NCBI GenBank assembly: GCA_943914555.1
Contig: CALUCM010000005.1
Location: 1 to 64,000, forward strand
Source of the DNA: an uncultured Francisella sp.
GTDB lineage: Bacteria > Pseudomonadota > Gammaproteobacteria > Burkholderiales > Neisseriaceae
Length of the DNA stretch: 64,000 bases
Direction of reading: 5' to 3'
The position numbers were made by a program, and so were the translations under genes. Positions 7,645-15,410 of this stretch are shown here, piece by piece. The notes under the pieces are model-generated. The model did not search any database. It saw only the letters and a program-made list of their open reading frames with translations, and was not told the DNA's origin. The stretch's first letter is position 1. Every line of letters starts with the position of its first letter.

Positions 7645-8898
7645 TTACCCTGATAATAACCCAAACACCAAAGTGGCGTTGGTTCCACCAAAACCAAAAG
7701 AATTATTTAGAGCTATTTGATACTGACCTTTTTTCGCTTGATTGGCACAAAAATCCAGATCACAGCCATTATCGATGTCTGGGTGAAACAAATTAATAGT
7801 GGGAGGCGCTATTTGATCTTTTAAAGTTAAAATCGTATAAATCGATTCAATACCACCAGCCCCTCCAAGCAAATGACCTGTCATCGATTTGGTCGAGCTA
7901 ATTTTAAGTTGATAGGCGTGTTCTTTAAAAAGTTCTTTGATTGCAATCACTTCAGCAACATCACCTAATTGCGTTGAAGTAGCATGGGCATTAATATAAT
8001 CAACGTCCATTGGTTTAATTCCAGCATCCTGTAAAGCGTTTCTCATACCTAACGCTGCGCCAGAACCATCCGGCAATGGCGCAGTAATATGATAAGCATC
8101 TGCACTTGCTCCATAGCCTAATAGCTCTGCATAAATATGTGCATTTCTTGCTTTGGCATGCTCGTATTCTTCCAACACCAACACACCGGCCCCTTCTCCA
8201 ATGACAAATCCATTACGATCAACATCCCACGGACGAGAAGCACCTTCTGGATCATCATTTCTCAATGATAAAGCACGTGTTGCAGCAAATCCCATTAAAC
8301 CAAGAGGAGAAATCGGACATTCAGAGCCCCCTGTTACCGCCACATCAATTCTACCCGATTGGATCATTAAAAAAGAATCTCCAATGCTGTGAGTACCAGT
8401 AGTACATGCTGAAGAAATACTGTAGTTGACCCCTTGGTAACCTTTCATAATGGCAATATAACCGGCAATTAAATTACTGATTGTACCAGGAATAAAAAAA
8501 GGAGAAACTCGCTTAATTTCTTTTCTTTCAAGACCAAGTAATACATTTTGAATATTACTAATCCCACCAATACCGGAACCGATGATAACGCCCACTCTGG
8601 TTTTATCTAAATGAGGGGCATCATCCAGTTTGGCATCAGCAATCGCTTGCAAGGCAGCAGCCAAGCCATAGTGCATGAACAAATCCATACGCCGCGCTTC
8701 TTTGATAGAAATATATTCTTCAATATCAAATTCTTTGACTTCACCGCCAATCCGACAATCAAGATCGGATGTATCAAATCGAGTAATGGTGTGGATTCCA
8801 CTTTTACCTTCAATGATATTTTTCCAAGCCTGCGCAACAGTATTCCCCACTGGTGAAACCTGCCCCATACCAGTGACGACAACCCTTCTTTTCTTCAT
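7645..8898 (-). CDS. fabF: FabF, 3-oxoacyl-ACP synthase II (KASII)
   Basis: Condensing enzyme of type II fatty acid synthesis, extending acyl-ACP with malonyl-ACP. The Cys-His-His triad is present: Cys165 in SSACTTGTHS, a His in NAHATSTQLGD and a His in TGHLLGGAGG. The C-terminus SFGFGGTNATLVF is typical. I chose ATG at 8898 (417 residues, MKKRRVVVTGMG) because the alternative GTG at 8904 adds only two residues. It lies 39 nt downstream of acpP, the usual acpP-fabF pairing, and converges with trmL. Confidence 0.96.
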   Translation of the reverse strand: MKKRRVVVTGMGQVSPVGNTVAQAWKNIIEGKSGIHTITRFDTSDLDCRIGGEVKEFDIEEYISIKEARRMDLFMHYGLAAALQAIADAKLDDAPHLDKTRVGVIIGSGIGGISNIQNVLLGLERKEIKRVSPFFIPGTISNLIAGYIAIMKGYQGVNYSISSACTTGTHSIGDSFLMIQSGRIDVAVTGGSECPISPLGLMGFAATRALSLRNDDPEGASRPWDVDRNGFVIGEGAGVLVLEEYEHAKARNAHIYAELLGYGASADAYHITAPLPDGSGAALGMRNALQDAGIKPMDVDYINAHATSTQLGDVAEVIAIKELFKEHAYQLKISSTKSMTGHLLGGAGGIESIYTILTLKDQIAPPTINLFHPDIDNGCDLDFCANQAKKGQYQIALNNSFGFGGTNATLVFGLLSG

Positions 8899-8937
8899 AC
8901 GCACTAACTTAAATCTGCAAATAAATAGGATTTAGGG

Positions 8938-9177
8938 TTATTGATGTGCAACAATGTAGTCAATCGCCTGTTTTACAGTAGAAATTTTTTCTGCTTCATC
9001 ATCAGGAATTTCACATTCAAAAGCTTCTTCCAGGCTCATCACCAATTCAACAATATCAAGCGAATCCGCGCCTAAATCATCTTGGAAAGAAGATTCATCC
9101 TTGATCTTATCAATAGCCACATCTAATTGTTCGGAAACTATCTCTTTTACTTTTTCCTCAATCTGGGCTCGTTGCAT
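8938..9177 (-). CDS. acpP: AcpP, acyl carrier protein
   Basis: 79-residue acidic carrier protein for fatty acid synthesis. The phosphopantetheine site is Ser39 in DLGADSLDIVEL. The length is standard. A strong AAGGAGA ribosome site lies eight bases upstream of ATG, as expected for a very abundant protein, and a promoter candidate lies at 9265-9294. Followed by fabF; fabD and fabG are not next to it. Confidence 0.98.
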   Translation of the reverse strand: MQRAQIEEKVKEIVSEQLDVAIDKIKDESSFQDDLGADSLDIVELVMSLEEAFECEIPDDEAEKISTVKQAIDYIVAHQ

Positions 9178-9264
9178 GATTATTCTCCTTTATTAGTCGA
9201 AATTAACTTGCAATCTAGGCCTATCACAGAGAAACTATAACAGCCTTCTTGCACTACTTTCGCT

Positions 9265-9294
9265 ATTATAGTCTATTCTTTTCTCTGCTCACAA
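9265..9294 (-). promoter_or_regulatory. Promoter candidate for acpP-fabF
   Basis: Read on the minus strand: TTGTGA (9289-9294), 18-nt spacer, perfect TATAAT (9265-9270), about 90 nt before the acpP ATG. A second extended -10-like TGTTATAGT is closer to the gene. Confidence 0.5.
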
Positions 9295-9382
9295 TAAACC
9301 AAAAGACAATCGCTAACCCCTTTCCTTTAATTTTTATCCCTCATCGTGTAATAATAGTAGCTTTTTTAAGAACTCGTTTACT

Positions 9383-10372
9383 ATGAAAATTGCTGTTATC
9401 GGAAGCGGTGCATGGGGAACTGCATTGGCTCTACATTTTTGCAAGGAGCATGACACGGTATTGCTGACCAGAAATCAAGCATCCGCTAGAAAGCTTTTAT
9501 ATGATAGAGAAAATAAACAATACCTCCCCCATCAAGCTTTTCCACCACAACTAAAAGTAACAAGTTTGACAGACAAACACAGTCTGGATGAGGTCTCTAT
9601 CGCCATCATTGCCACACCAACTGCAGCCATTCGCGAAACACTCAGTCAATTAAAAAAATTAGAAAATTTGCCCTATCTTTTAGCCTCTAAAGGATTCGAA
9701 AAAGAAAGCTGTTTGTTACCCCATCAAGTTGCCTGCGAAGTATATCCACACAATCGTCATGTCGGTCTATTTGCTGGACCAACCTTTGCTAATGAGCTAG
9801 CGACAGGCTTGCCTTCGGCACTATGTATTTCTACCGAAAATCTAGAATGGGGTAAGGCTGTGGCTAAAGCGTTATCCAACAATGTACTGCGCATTTATGC
9901 TAATGATGATCCCATTGGCGTTGGAGTAGGTGGTGCTGTTAAAAATGTCATCGCTATTGCTTGCGGGTTCTCTGATGGAATCCACGCTGGTAGTAATGCA
10001 AGAGCGGCTTTGATTACCCGAGGTTTGTCCGAAATGACACGGTTAGCTCTCGCTCTAGGGGGTAAAGATAAAACTTTGCGTGGCTTAGGTGGTCTGGGCG
10101 ATTTGATTCTAACGTGCACTGGTGATTCATCTCGTAATCGGCAAGTGGGATTCAAATTAGCTCAGGGCGAAAATTTATCTGCCATCCTCTGTGAGCTGGG
10201 TCATGTAGCAGAAGGTATTAATACCTTACAATGGGTACTTAAAATAGCAAAACAATATCAAGTAGATATGCCAATTAGTCAAACATTACAAGCTGTTGTC
10301 AATGGGAAAATTAAAGCAAAAGATACAGTTGATCTACTGATGAGACGGCTGCCAAAAGTAGAAGAAAGCTAA
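9383..10372 (+). CDS. gpsA: GpsA, NAD(P)-dependent glycerol-3-phosphate dehydrogenase
   Basis: 329-residue enzyme that reduces dihydroxyacetone phosphate to sn-glycerol 3-phosphate for phospholipid synthesis. The Rossmann motif GSGAWGTALA is at residues 7-16, the GPTFANE and GGAVKNVIAIACG (catalytic Lys) blocks follow, and the substrate-binding GLGDLILTC and SRNRQVG are intact. Length is typical. It is divergent from acpP, from a 205-nt spacer, and converges with the nitroreductase gene. Confidence 0.96.
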   Translation: MKIAVIGSGAWGTALALHFCKEHDTVLLTRNQASARKLLYDRENKQYLPHQAFPPQLKVTSLTDKHSLDEVSIAIIATPTAAIRETLSQLKKLENLPYLLASKGFEKESCLLPHQVACEVYPHNRHVGLFAGPTFANELATGLPSALCISTENLEWGKAVAKALSNNVLRIYANDDPIGVGVGGAVKNVIAIACGFSDGIHAGSNARAALITRGLSEMTRLALALGGKDKTLRGLGGLGDLILTCTGDSSRNRQVGFKLAQGENLSAILCELGHVAEGINTLQWVLKIAKQYQVDMPISQTLQAVVNGKIKAKDTVDLLMRRLPKVEES

Positions 10373-10380
10373 GCCTATAT

Positions 10381-11085
10381 TCACTTATCAAAACCCAACC
10401 AACGTGTAAACTGATCCGGCCTTTCTCTCGGTGTTACTAAAGTATTAACAATATGATCTTCATCGGCGTAACCCAAGCATATGGCAGCTAATAATTTTTC
10501 TTCTGCACTGGCCCCCAAAAGTGGCAAAATAAATGAGTGGTATTTATTCCAAGCAGCTTGAGGACAGCTATCTAAGCCATATGCTTTGGCAAGTAACATA
10601 ATATTATCCATCATCATCGCAATATCTATGACAGAACCAATACCTAGATCACGATGTATCGTAAAAAACAACCCAACTGGAGCACCAAAAAACACAAAGT
10701 TGCGACGCTGCTGAGCAATCATGGCAGCTTTATCTTCCCGCTTAATACCTAACAATCCATATAATTGCCAGCCAAGCTGTCGACGTCTTTCTTGATAGGG
10801 AGAAAACCATTTTTCAGGGTAATAATTTGCATCAAAAGAATATTTTGATTGCTCTGGATTGGCTATTTCTTCATCATAGCTAGCACAGGTACGCTTAACA
10901 ATCTCATCCCTGACTTTACCTTGCACCACATAAACTTGCCAAGGCTGGGTATTGGTTGCAGATGGTGCATAGGAAGCAGTTGCTAATATTCTCTCAATTA
11001 AATCTTTGGCAACTGGATCAGAACGAAATGCCCGTACAGAATGACGAGATCTAATTATATTTTCTAATTCAGTGAATTGATTCAT
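10381..11085 (-). CDS. Nitroreductase-family flavoprotein
   Basis: 234-residue FMN-dependent oxidoreductase of the nitroreductase fold. The N-terminal IIRSRHSVRAF (FMN phosphate contacts) and APSATNTQPWQVYVV are the family signatures, and the FMN-binding GLDSCPQAAW and LGYADE segments follow. The natural substrate cannot be told from sequence. ATG is preceded by AGGAGA, which overlaps the queF stop; the 12-nt gap makes a queF operon likely. Confidence 0.85.
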   Translation of the reverse strand: MNQFTELENIIRSRHSVRAFRSDPVAKDLIERILATASYAPSATNTQPWQVYVVQGKVRDEIVKRTCASYDEEIANPEQSKYSFDANYYPEKWFSPYQERRRQLGWQLYGLLGIKREDKAAMIAQQRRNFVFFGAPVGLFFTIHRDLGIGSVIDIAMMMDNIMLLAKAYGLDSCPQAAWNKYHSFILPLLGASAEEKLLAAICLGYADEDHIVNTLVTPRERPDQFTRWLGFDK

Positions 11086-11097
11086 TCTTATAATCTC

Positions 11098-11574
11098 CTA
11101 TCTCATACTAGATAAGTGAAAATCCTCAAAACGTTTTTTTGTGAGCTGCTGCCAACGATCTTCTTGTATCGCATAATTAACAAAAGGACGAATGGCAATG
11201 CCGCCACGTGGCGTAAATAAACCCAAAACCTCAATATATTTTGGCTGTATCTTCTGCCATAAATCTAACATAATTTGGTTCACTCCATCTTCATGAAAAC
11301 CACGATGATTACGGTAACTAAATAGATAAAGCTTTAAAGATTTGCTTTCCACCATTTTAAGATCTGGTACATAATTAATTAAAACCGTTGCAAAATCAGG
11401 CTGCCCAGTGATTGGACATAAAGTGGTAAACTCGCGGCAATCAAAATTAACCCAATAATCATGATGTACATGAGGATTATCAAACACTTCCAATAAATCA
11501 GGGTCATAATGCTCAGGATAACGCGTGTGCTTGCTTCCTAATAAAGTTAAGTTTGCTTGATTTGGCTGTGTCAT
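11098..11574 (-). CDS. queF: QueF, NADPH-dependent preQ0 reductase (short type)
   Basis: 158-residue enzyme that reduces 7-cyano-7-deazaguanine to preQ1 for queuosine in tRNA. The catalytic Cys is in FTTLCPITGQPD and the QueF signature ESKSLKLYLFSYRNH follows, then FTPRGGIAI. It is the single-domain (YkvM-like) form. Other queuosine genes are not in the window. The start has a purine-rich stretch (GGGGAGCAAGAGGG) immediately upstream. Confidence 0.95.
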   Translation of the reverse strand: MTQPNQANLTLLGSKHTRYPEHYDPDLLEVFDNPHVHHDYWVNFDCREFTTLCPITGQPDFATVLINYVPDLKMVESKSLKLYLFSYRNHRGFHEDGVNQIMLDLWQKIQPKYIEVLGLFTPRGGIAIRPFVNYAIQEDRWQQLTKKRFEDFHLSSMR

Positions 11575-11625
11575 CCCTCTTGCTCCCCTTCAATATTTAT
11601 TCCAATATGTCAATATAAAATCATA

Positions 11626-12402
11626 TTAACAAGACAGTCTTGCTTTATTAAATAAAGTAAAAAAATTATCCGCACTTATTTTTGCAATATGTGCCAATGT
11701 TTGCTCCCTAAGCTCTGCGATAAAAGCAGCAGTGTGTGCTACCCAAGCAGGTTCGTTCACCTTGCCACGGCAGGGTACTGGTGCCAGATAAGGAGCATCT
11801 GTTTCTACTAATAAACGATCATCAGGCACATAGCGCGCAACCTCCTGAATGTTCCTTGCATTTTTAAAAGTAACAATTCCAGAAAAAGAAATATAATACC
11901 CCATCTCCAGTGCTCTTTTAGCAAAAGCAAGATCTTCAGTAAAACAGTGGATTACCGCCCCTTGATGGTGGTATTCCTCCAGGGTATCTAATACCGCTTG
12001 ACCAGCGCTTCGCGTATGAATAATTAAAGGCAAACCTGTCTGATTAGAAGCCTGAATATGACGCATAAATCGATCATGCTGAGCTGTTATCTTAACTGGA
12101 TCTTTCTGATGATAATAATCCAAACCGGTTTCACCAATACCCACTACCTTAGGATGCCTTGCAGCAAGAATCAATGCCTCTAAAGTAATCTCTTCTGCAT
12201 GCTCTTCAACCGGATGCTCTCCTACTGAAGCAAAAAACCTATTTTCTCGCTCTACAAGAGGTAAAAGCTCTTTAAAACTTTCACTATTAACACTTACCAC
12301 CAAAGCATGGGATACATCATATGTACTCATGTTTGCAAGAAGCTCAGATAAACGCGACTTTAACTGAGGGAAATAAATATGACAGTGAGAATCGACTAAC
12401 AT
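11626..12402 (-). CDS. TatD-family metal-dependent hydrolase
   Basis: 258-residue TIM-barrel hydrolase/DNase of the TatD family (YcfH group). Metal ligands are visible: DSHCH near the N-terminus, GETGLDYY, IIHTRSA, HCFTED and LVETDAPYL. Final gene of the leftward run valS-mltG-tmk-holB-pilZ-tatD; the pilZ stop is one base from its ATG. The same tmk-holB-pilZ-tatD order occurs in Pseudomonas and other proteobacteria, so the link is ancestral. Confidence 0.92.
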   Translation of the reverse strand: MLVDSHCHIYFPQLKSRLSELLANMSTYDVSHALVVSVNSESFKELLPLVERENRFFASVGEHPVEEHAEEITLEALILAARHPKVVGIGETGLDYYHQKDPVKITAQHDRFMRHIQASNQTGLPLIIHTRSAGQAVLDTLEEYHHQGAVIHCFTEDLAFAKRALEMGYYISFSGIVTFKNARNIQEVARYVPDDRLLVETDAPYLAPVPCRGKVNEPAWVAHTAAFIAELREQTLAHIAKISADNFFTLFNKARLSC

Positions 12403-12403
12403 A

Positions 12404-12748
12404 TTACATAGTAAATGTTCTTTTGTCTGAATTTAACTCAGAACCTAATAATTTTTCCACATCTTGCTTGGCAAGCATACCAACTTCATCAGTAGAAAAG
12501 GCTACACCGTATCCTTTTCTACCCAACCGAGATTGTTTCCAGATTATTTCTGTGCGCATTGGATATTTTTTATCCCATTCTCCCAACTGAATGCGCAATA
12601 CTAAAAATAACGCATCACCCATATTAAAGTCTTCGTTAGAAGAAAAGTAAATGCCACCCCCGTTGACAAAGCTCATGTAAGATTTATAAAGCAACTCTAA
12701 AGAATTAACCTCTAATTGAATCATTTTTAAAGGCTGTTCTGTACTCAC
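12404..12748 (-). CDS. pilZ: PilZ, type IV pilus assembly regulator
   Basis: 114-residue PilZ-domain protein. Pilus-type PilZ proteins act with the extension ATPase and often do not bind c-di-GMP; here the RxxxR motif expected at the N-terminus of c-di-GMP-binding PilZ domains is absent, consistent with that group. The segment SFVNGGGIYFSSNEDFNMGDALFLVLRI is the domain core and GRKGYGVAFS the late strand. It starts at GTG (12748), overlapping the holB stop (GTGA). Confidence 0.88.
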   Translation of the reverse strand: MSTEQPLKMIQLEVNSLELLYKSYMSFVNGGGIYFSSNEDFNMGDALFLVLRIQLGEWDKKYPMRTEIIWKQSRLGRKGYGVAFSTDEVGMLAKQDVEKLLGSELNSDKRTFTM

Positions 12749-13752
12749 GATGAATCCTTTTTAAGAGATAATAAAAGATAGGCTAGCAAAATAGATTCTA
12801 TCTGTAAACGGGCATTCAAAGCTGTCTGCTGACAATAAGCCACCCTATTGCTTTGATCTAATAAAGCCCATATATGAGGAAGCTTTAATCCTTGCACTAA
12901 ATGGTGCATTTCTTTCTGTACGTGCACATTGAACTTAACACCATGCCCTTGAAGGCATAGTATCATATCAGCCAGCCACTTATAAATCCAATCAAAAAAG
13001 TAAATCAACGGCTGTTTCTCTAAGGCATAACGCTGAGCAAAATCAAGAATGCTAAGCAACTTGGGCTGTAACATACACTGTACAAAAGCATCATAAAGAG
13101 CTTGAGGAAAATGTTTGCTGGCAAGAGGTGCCCCGCTATTAAAAAGCAGTTTCCTGCGCGCACTGTCTCGTTCTATTCCCATGGTATGTTGCAAATAATC
13201 ACAGACCGTTTCTTCATTAGGAGCAAAGAGCATAAAACTACGGCAGCGACTCACAATGGTAGGCAATACGCTCTCTTTGCGATGACTTAACAATAAAAAT
13301 ATTGTTTGCGACACAGGTTCTTCTAATTCTTTTAAAAGAGCATTGGCTGCTTGGACAGTCATTGCTTCCACAGGACGAATAAAAACCACTTTTAAGCCAC
13401 TTAGTTGACTGCTTAGCTGAATCTTTTCAATGACCTCACGCACTGATTCTATTTTAATCATCGATTGAAGTTGTGTGGACTGCTCATCTTGCTGATCATC
13501 AATCACATAAAAATCAGGATGGTTTCCCACAGCAAACAGCAGGCAAGATTGACAATGTCCACAAGCAGATCGCGTTGCTCCTTGACTGTTCTCACACAAT
13601 AAAGTTTTGGCATAGGCCATAACAAACACAGATTTACCAATATATTTATTGCCATAAAATAGCCAGGCATGAGCAAGCATGCCACTTTGTTTTAAGAGTC
13701 GCTGCCAATCCATTTGTTGCCAAGGATATATTATGTCCTGATTCATTTTCAT
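12745..13752 (-). CDS. holB: HolB, DNA polymerase III delta' subunit
   Basis: 335-residue clamp-loader subunit. The P-loop region GNKYIGKSVFVMAYAK, a four-Cys zinc module (CENSQ...CGHCQSC), and the sensor segments NALLKELEEPV and LLSHRKESVLPTIVSRC (SRC motif) are present. ATG follows the tmk stop with no gap (TGA-ATG). A second ATG is two codons in. Part of the valS-tatD run. Confidence 0.93.
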   Translation of the reverse strand: MKMNQDIIYPWQQMDWQRLLKQSGMLAHAWLFYGNKYIGKSVFVMAYAKTLLCENSQGATRSACGHCQSCLLFAVGNHPDFYVIDDQQDEQSTQLQSMIKIESVREVIEKIQLSSQLSGLKVVFIRPVEAMTVQAANALLKELEEPVSQTIFLLLSHRKESVLPTIVSRCRSFMLFAPNEETVCDYLQHTMGIERDSARRKLLFNSGAPLASKHFPQALYDAFVQCMLQPKLLSILDFAQRYALEKQPLIYFFDWIYKWLADMILCLQGHGVKFNVHVQKEMHHLVQGLKLPHIWALLDQSNRVAYCQQTALNARLQIESILLAYLLLSLKKDSS

Positions 13753-14379
13753 TCAGAGTAAATATCTTTCTATGGCTTGAATTATTTGCTGATGTACGTG
13801 TTTAATTGACTGAGTGCCATCAATCACCATGGTAGAAGATGAATTCATTTGGGCATAATCTAAATAAGCTTGGCGCACCTGCCTCAAAAAAACCGTACCT
13901 TCATTCTCAAAGCGATCTTCCGCACGACAAATCTTCATTCGCCGTCGAATTGATACCTCAGCTTTAACATCCAAAATAATATTAAGATCTGGTTGAATGT
14001 CGGTTTGTAACCATTGTTCCAATAGTTTAATTTTCGCCATCGGTAACCCTTTGCCTGCACCTTGATAAGCATAAGTGGCTGCTGTAAATCGATCGCAAAT
14101 CACCCAATGCCCCTTGGATAAAGCAGGATAAATCACTGTCTGTAAATGCTGTTGTCTGGCAGCAAATATAAGTAAAGTTTCTGTCTCTACCGACGCTTTG
14201 CTGCTTAGATCTAACAGCCAATCACGGATTTTTTCCCCAATTACCGTACCTCCTGGTTCTCGTGTAAGTACCACTGACATATCTTTATCACGCAACCACT
14301 GATCAAGCAACTGTAACTGGGTACCTTTGCCAGCTCCATCAATCCCATCTAAGTTAATGAATTTCCCAATCTTTTCCAT
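13753..14379 (-). CDS. tmk: Tmk, thymidylate kinase
   Basis: Phosphorylates dTMP to dTDP for DNA synthesis. P-loop DGIDGAGKGTQ near the N-terminus, the TREPGGT motif, DRFTAATYAYQGAG, and a LID region with RRMKICRAEDRFE. I chose ATG at 14379 (208 residues); the TTG at 14385 adds two. The start lies inside the end of mltG (overlap about 26 nt), so coupling is likely. Confidence 0.95.
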   Translation of the reverse strand: MEKIGKFINLDGIDGAGKGTQLQLLDQWLRDKDMSVVLTREPGGTVIGEKIRDWLLDLSSKASVETETLLIFAARQQHLQTVIYPALSKGHWVICDRFTAATYAYQGAGKGLPMAKIKLLEQWLQTDIQPDLNIILDVKAEVSIRRRMKICRAEDRFENEGTVFLRQVRQAYLDYAQMNSSSTMVIDGTQSIKHVHQQIIQAIERYLL

Positions 14380-15400
14380 TATCAATCATTCTCGCTTGAT
14401 TTTGATGATAAGTGTGTACTGCTTGGTGATGTTCCGCTAAAGTATGACTAAATTGACTTTTACCACTGTGATCCCCCTTAGCCACAAAATAAAGATAGTT
14501 AACTGCTGCAGGATGAGCGGCAGCTTCAAGAGAAGCACGCGATGGATTAGCAATAGGAGTTGGCGGCAAACCCAAACGCGTATAGGTATTGTAAGGAGTA
14601 TCTTTTCGCAACTGCTCTTTACTAAGATAACCGTTATAATGATCTTTTAAACCATATATCACTGTCGGATCAGATTGTAAAGGCATGCCCTTTTTTAATC
14701 GATTGATTAAAACAGCTGCAATTAAGCGTCGATCATTTTCATCGCCAGTCTCCTTTTCAACAAGGCTAGCCATAATCAATAATTCATAAGAATTACGATA
14801 AGGTAGCCCAGCACCTCGTTCATTCCATACTTTATTTAAGGCTTGCTGCAAGCTGCGATAAGCACGCTGATAAATCTCCCGATCTTTTGCTCCCTCAAAA
14901 TAATAAAAACTATCAGGTAATAACAGGCCCTCTAAACTCGGATAAGTGGCATTCTTATCTAGTTGCCTGAGCCAGTCTTTACTGCTACAACTTAAACAAG
15001 TATGGATTAGCAAAGAATTCTGATTCAAAAATGTATTAACCTCGTGATAACCCCAGCCTTCAAGCAGAGTAAGTTTATTTTTTTTAGGTCCTGTGACAAT
15101 GATTTTAGCTACTTGCCATATTGAAGCCGGGTTCTTAATATGCACAATACCAGGCTGAAGAGAAATTAATGGATTTTGCAACCAACTAGCTAATTTAAAC
15201 CATCTGGCACTACTGATAATGCCGGCATGCCGTAATCTCTCTGCGGTCACAACCAAACCATCTCCCTCATTAATGGTAAAAAGATACTCTCCACCCTCAG
15301 TAAAAGAGTGCTCACGAAAAAGCCCATTAAGCACCAAAAAGGCACATCCTATTAGGAGTGCCATAAGCATTGCCGCAATAACTTTTATCTTTCTAGCCAT
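14354..15400 (-). CDS. mltG: MltG, endolytic murein transglycosylase
   Basis: 348-residue inner-membrane enzyme that cleaves nascent glycan strands and may set their length. One N-terminal transmembrane segment (about residues 8-27), a LysM-like region, and the YceG catalytic block ASLVEKETGDENDRRLIAAVLINRLKKGMPLQSDPTVIYG, broken here for length: the key Glu is in VEKETG. PTPIANPSRASLEAA follows. It lies 10 nt after valS and overlaps tmk; pabC, which often precedes it, is absent. Confidence 0.94.
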   Translation of the reverse strand: MARKIKVIAAMLMALLIGCAFLVLNGLFREHSFTEGGEYLFTINEGDGLVVTAERLRHAGIISSARWFKLASWLQNPLISLQPGIVHIKNPASIWQVAKIIVTGPKKNKLTLLEGWGYHEVNTFLNQNSLLIHTCLSCSSKDWLRQLDKNATYPSLEGLLLPDSFYYFEGAKDREIYQRAYRSLQQALNKVWNERGAGLPYRNSYELLIMASLVEKETGDENDRRLIAAVLINRLKKGMPLQSDPTVIYGLKDHYNGYLSKEQLRKDTPYNTYTRLGLPPTPIANPSRASLEAAAHPAAVNYLYFVAKGDHSGKSQFSHTLAEHHQAVHTYHQNQARMIDNGKDWEIH

Positions 15401-15410
15401 AACACGTATT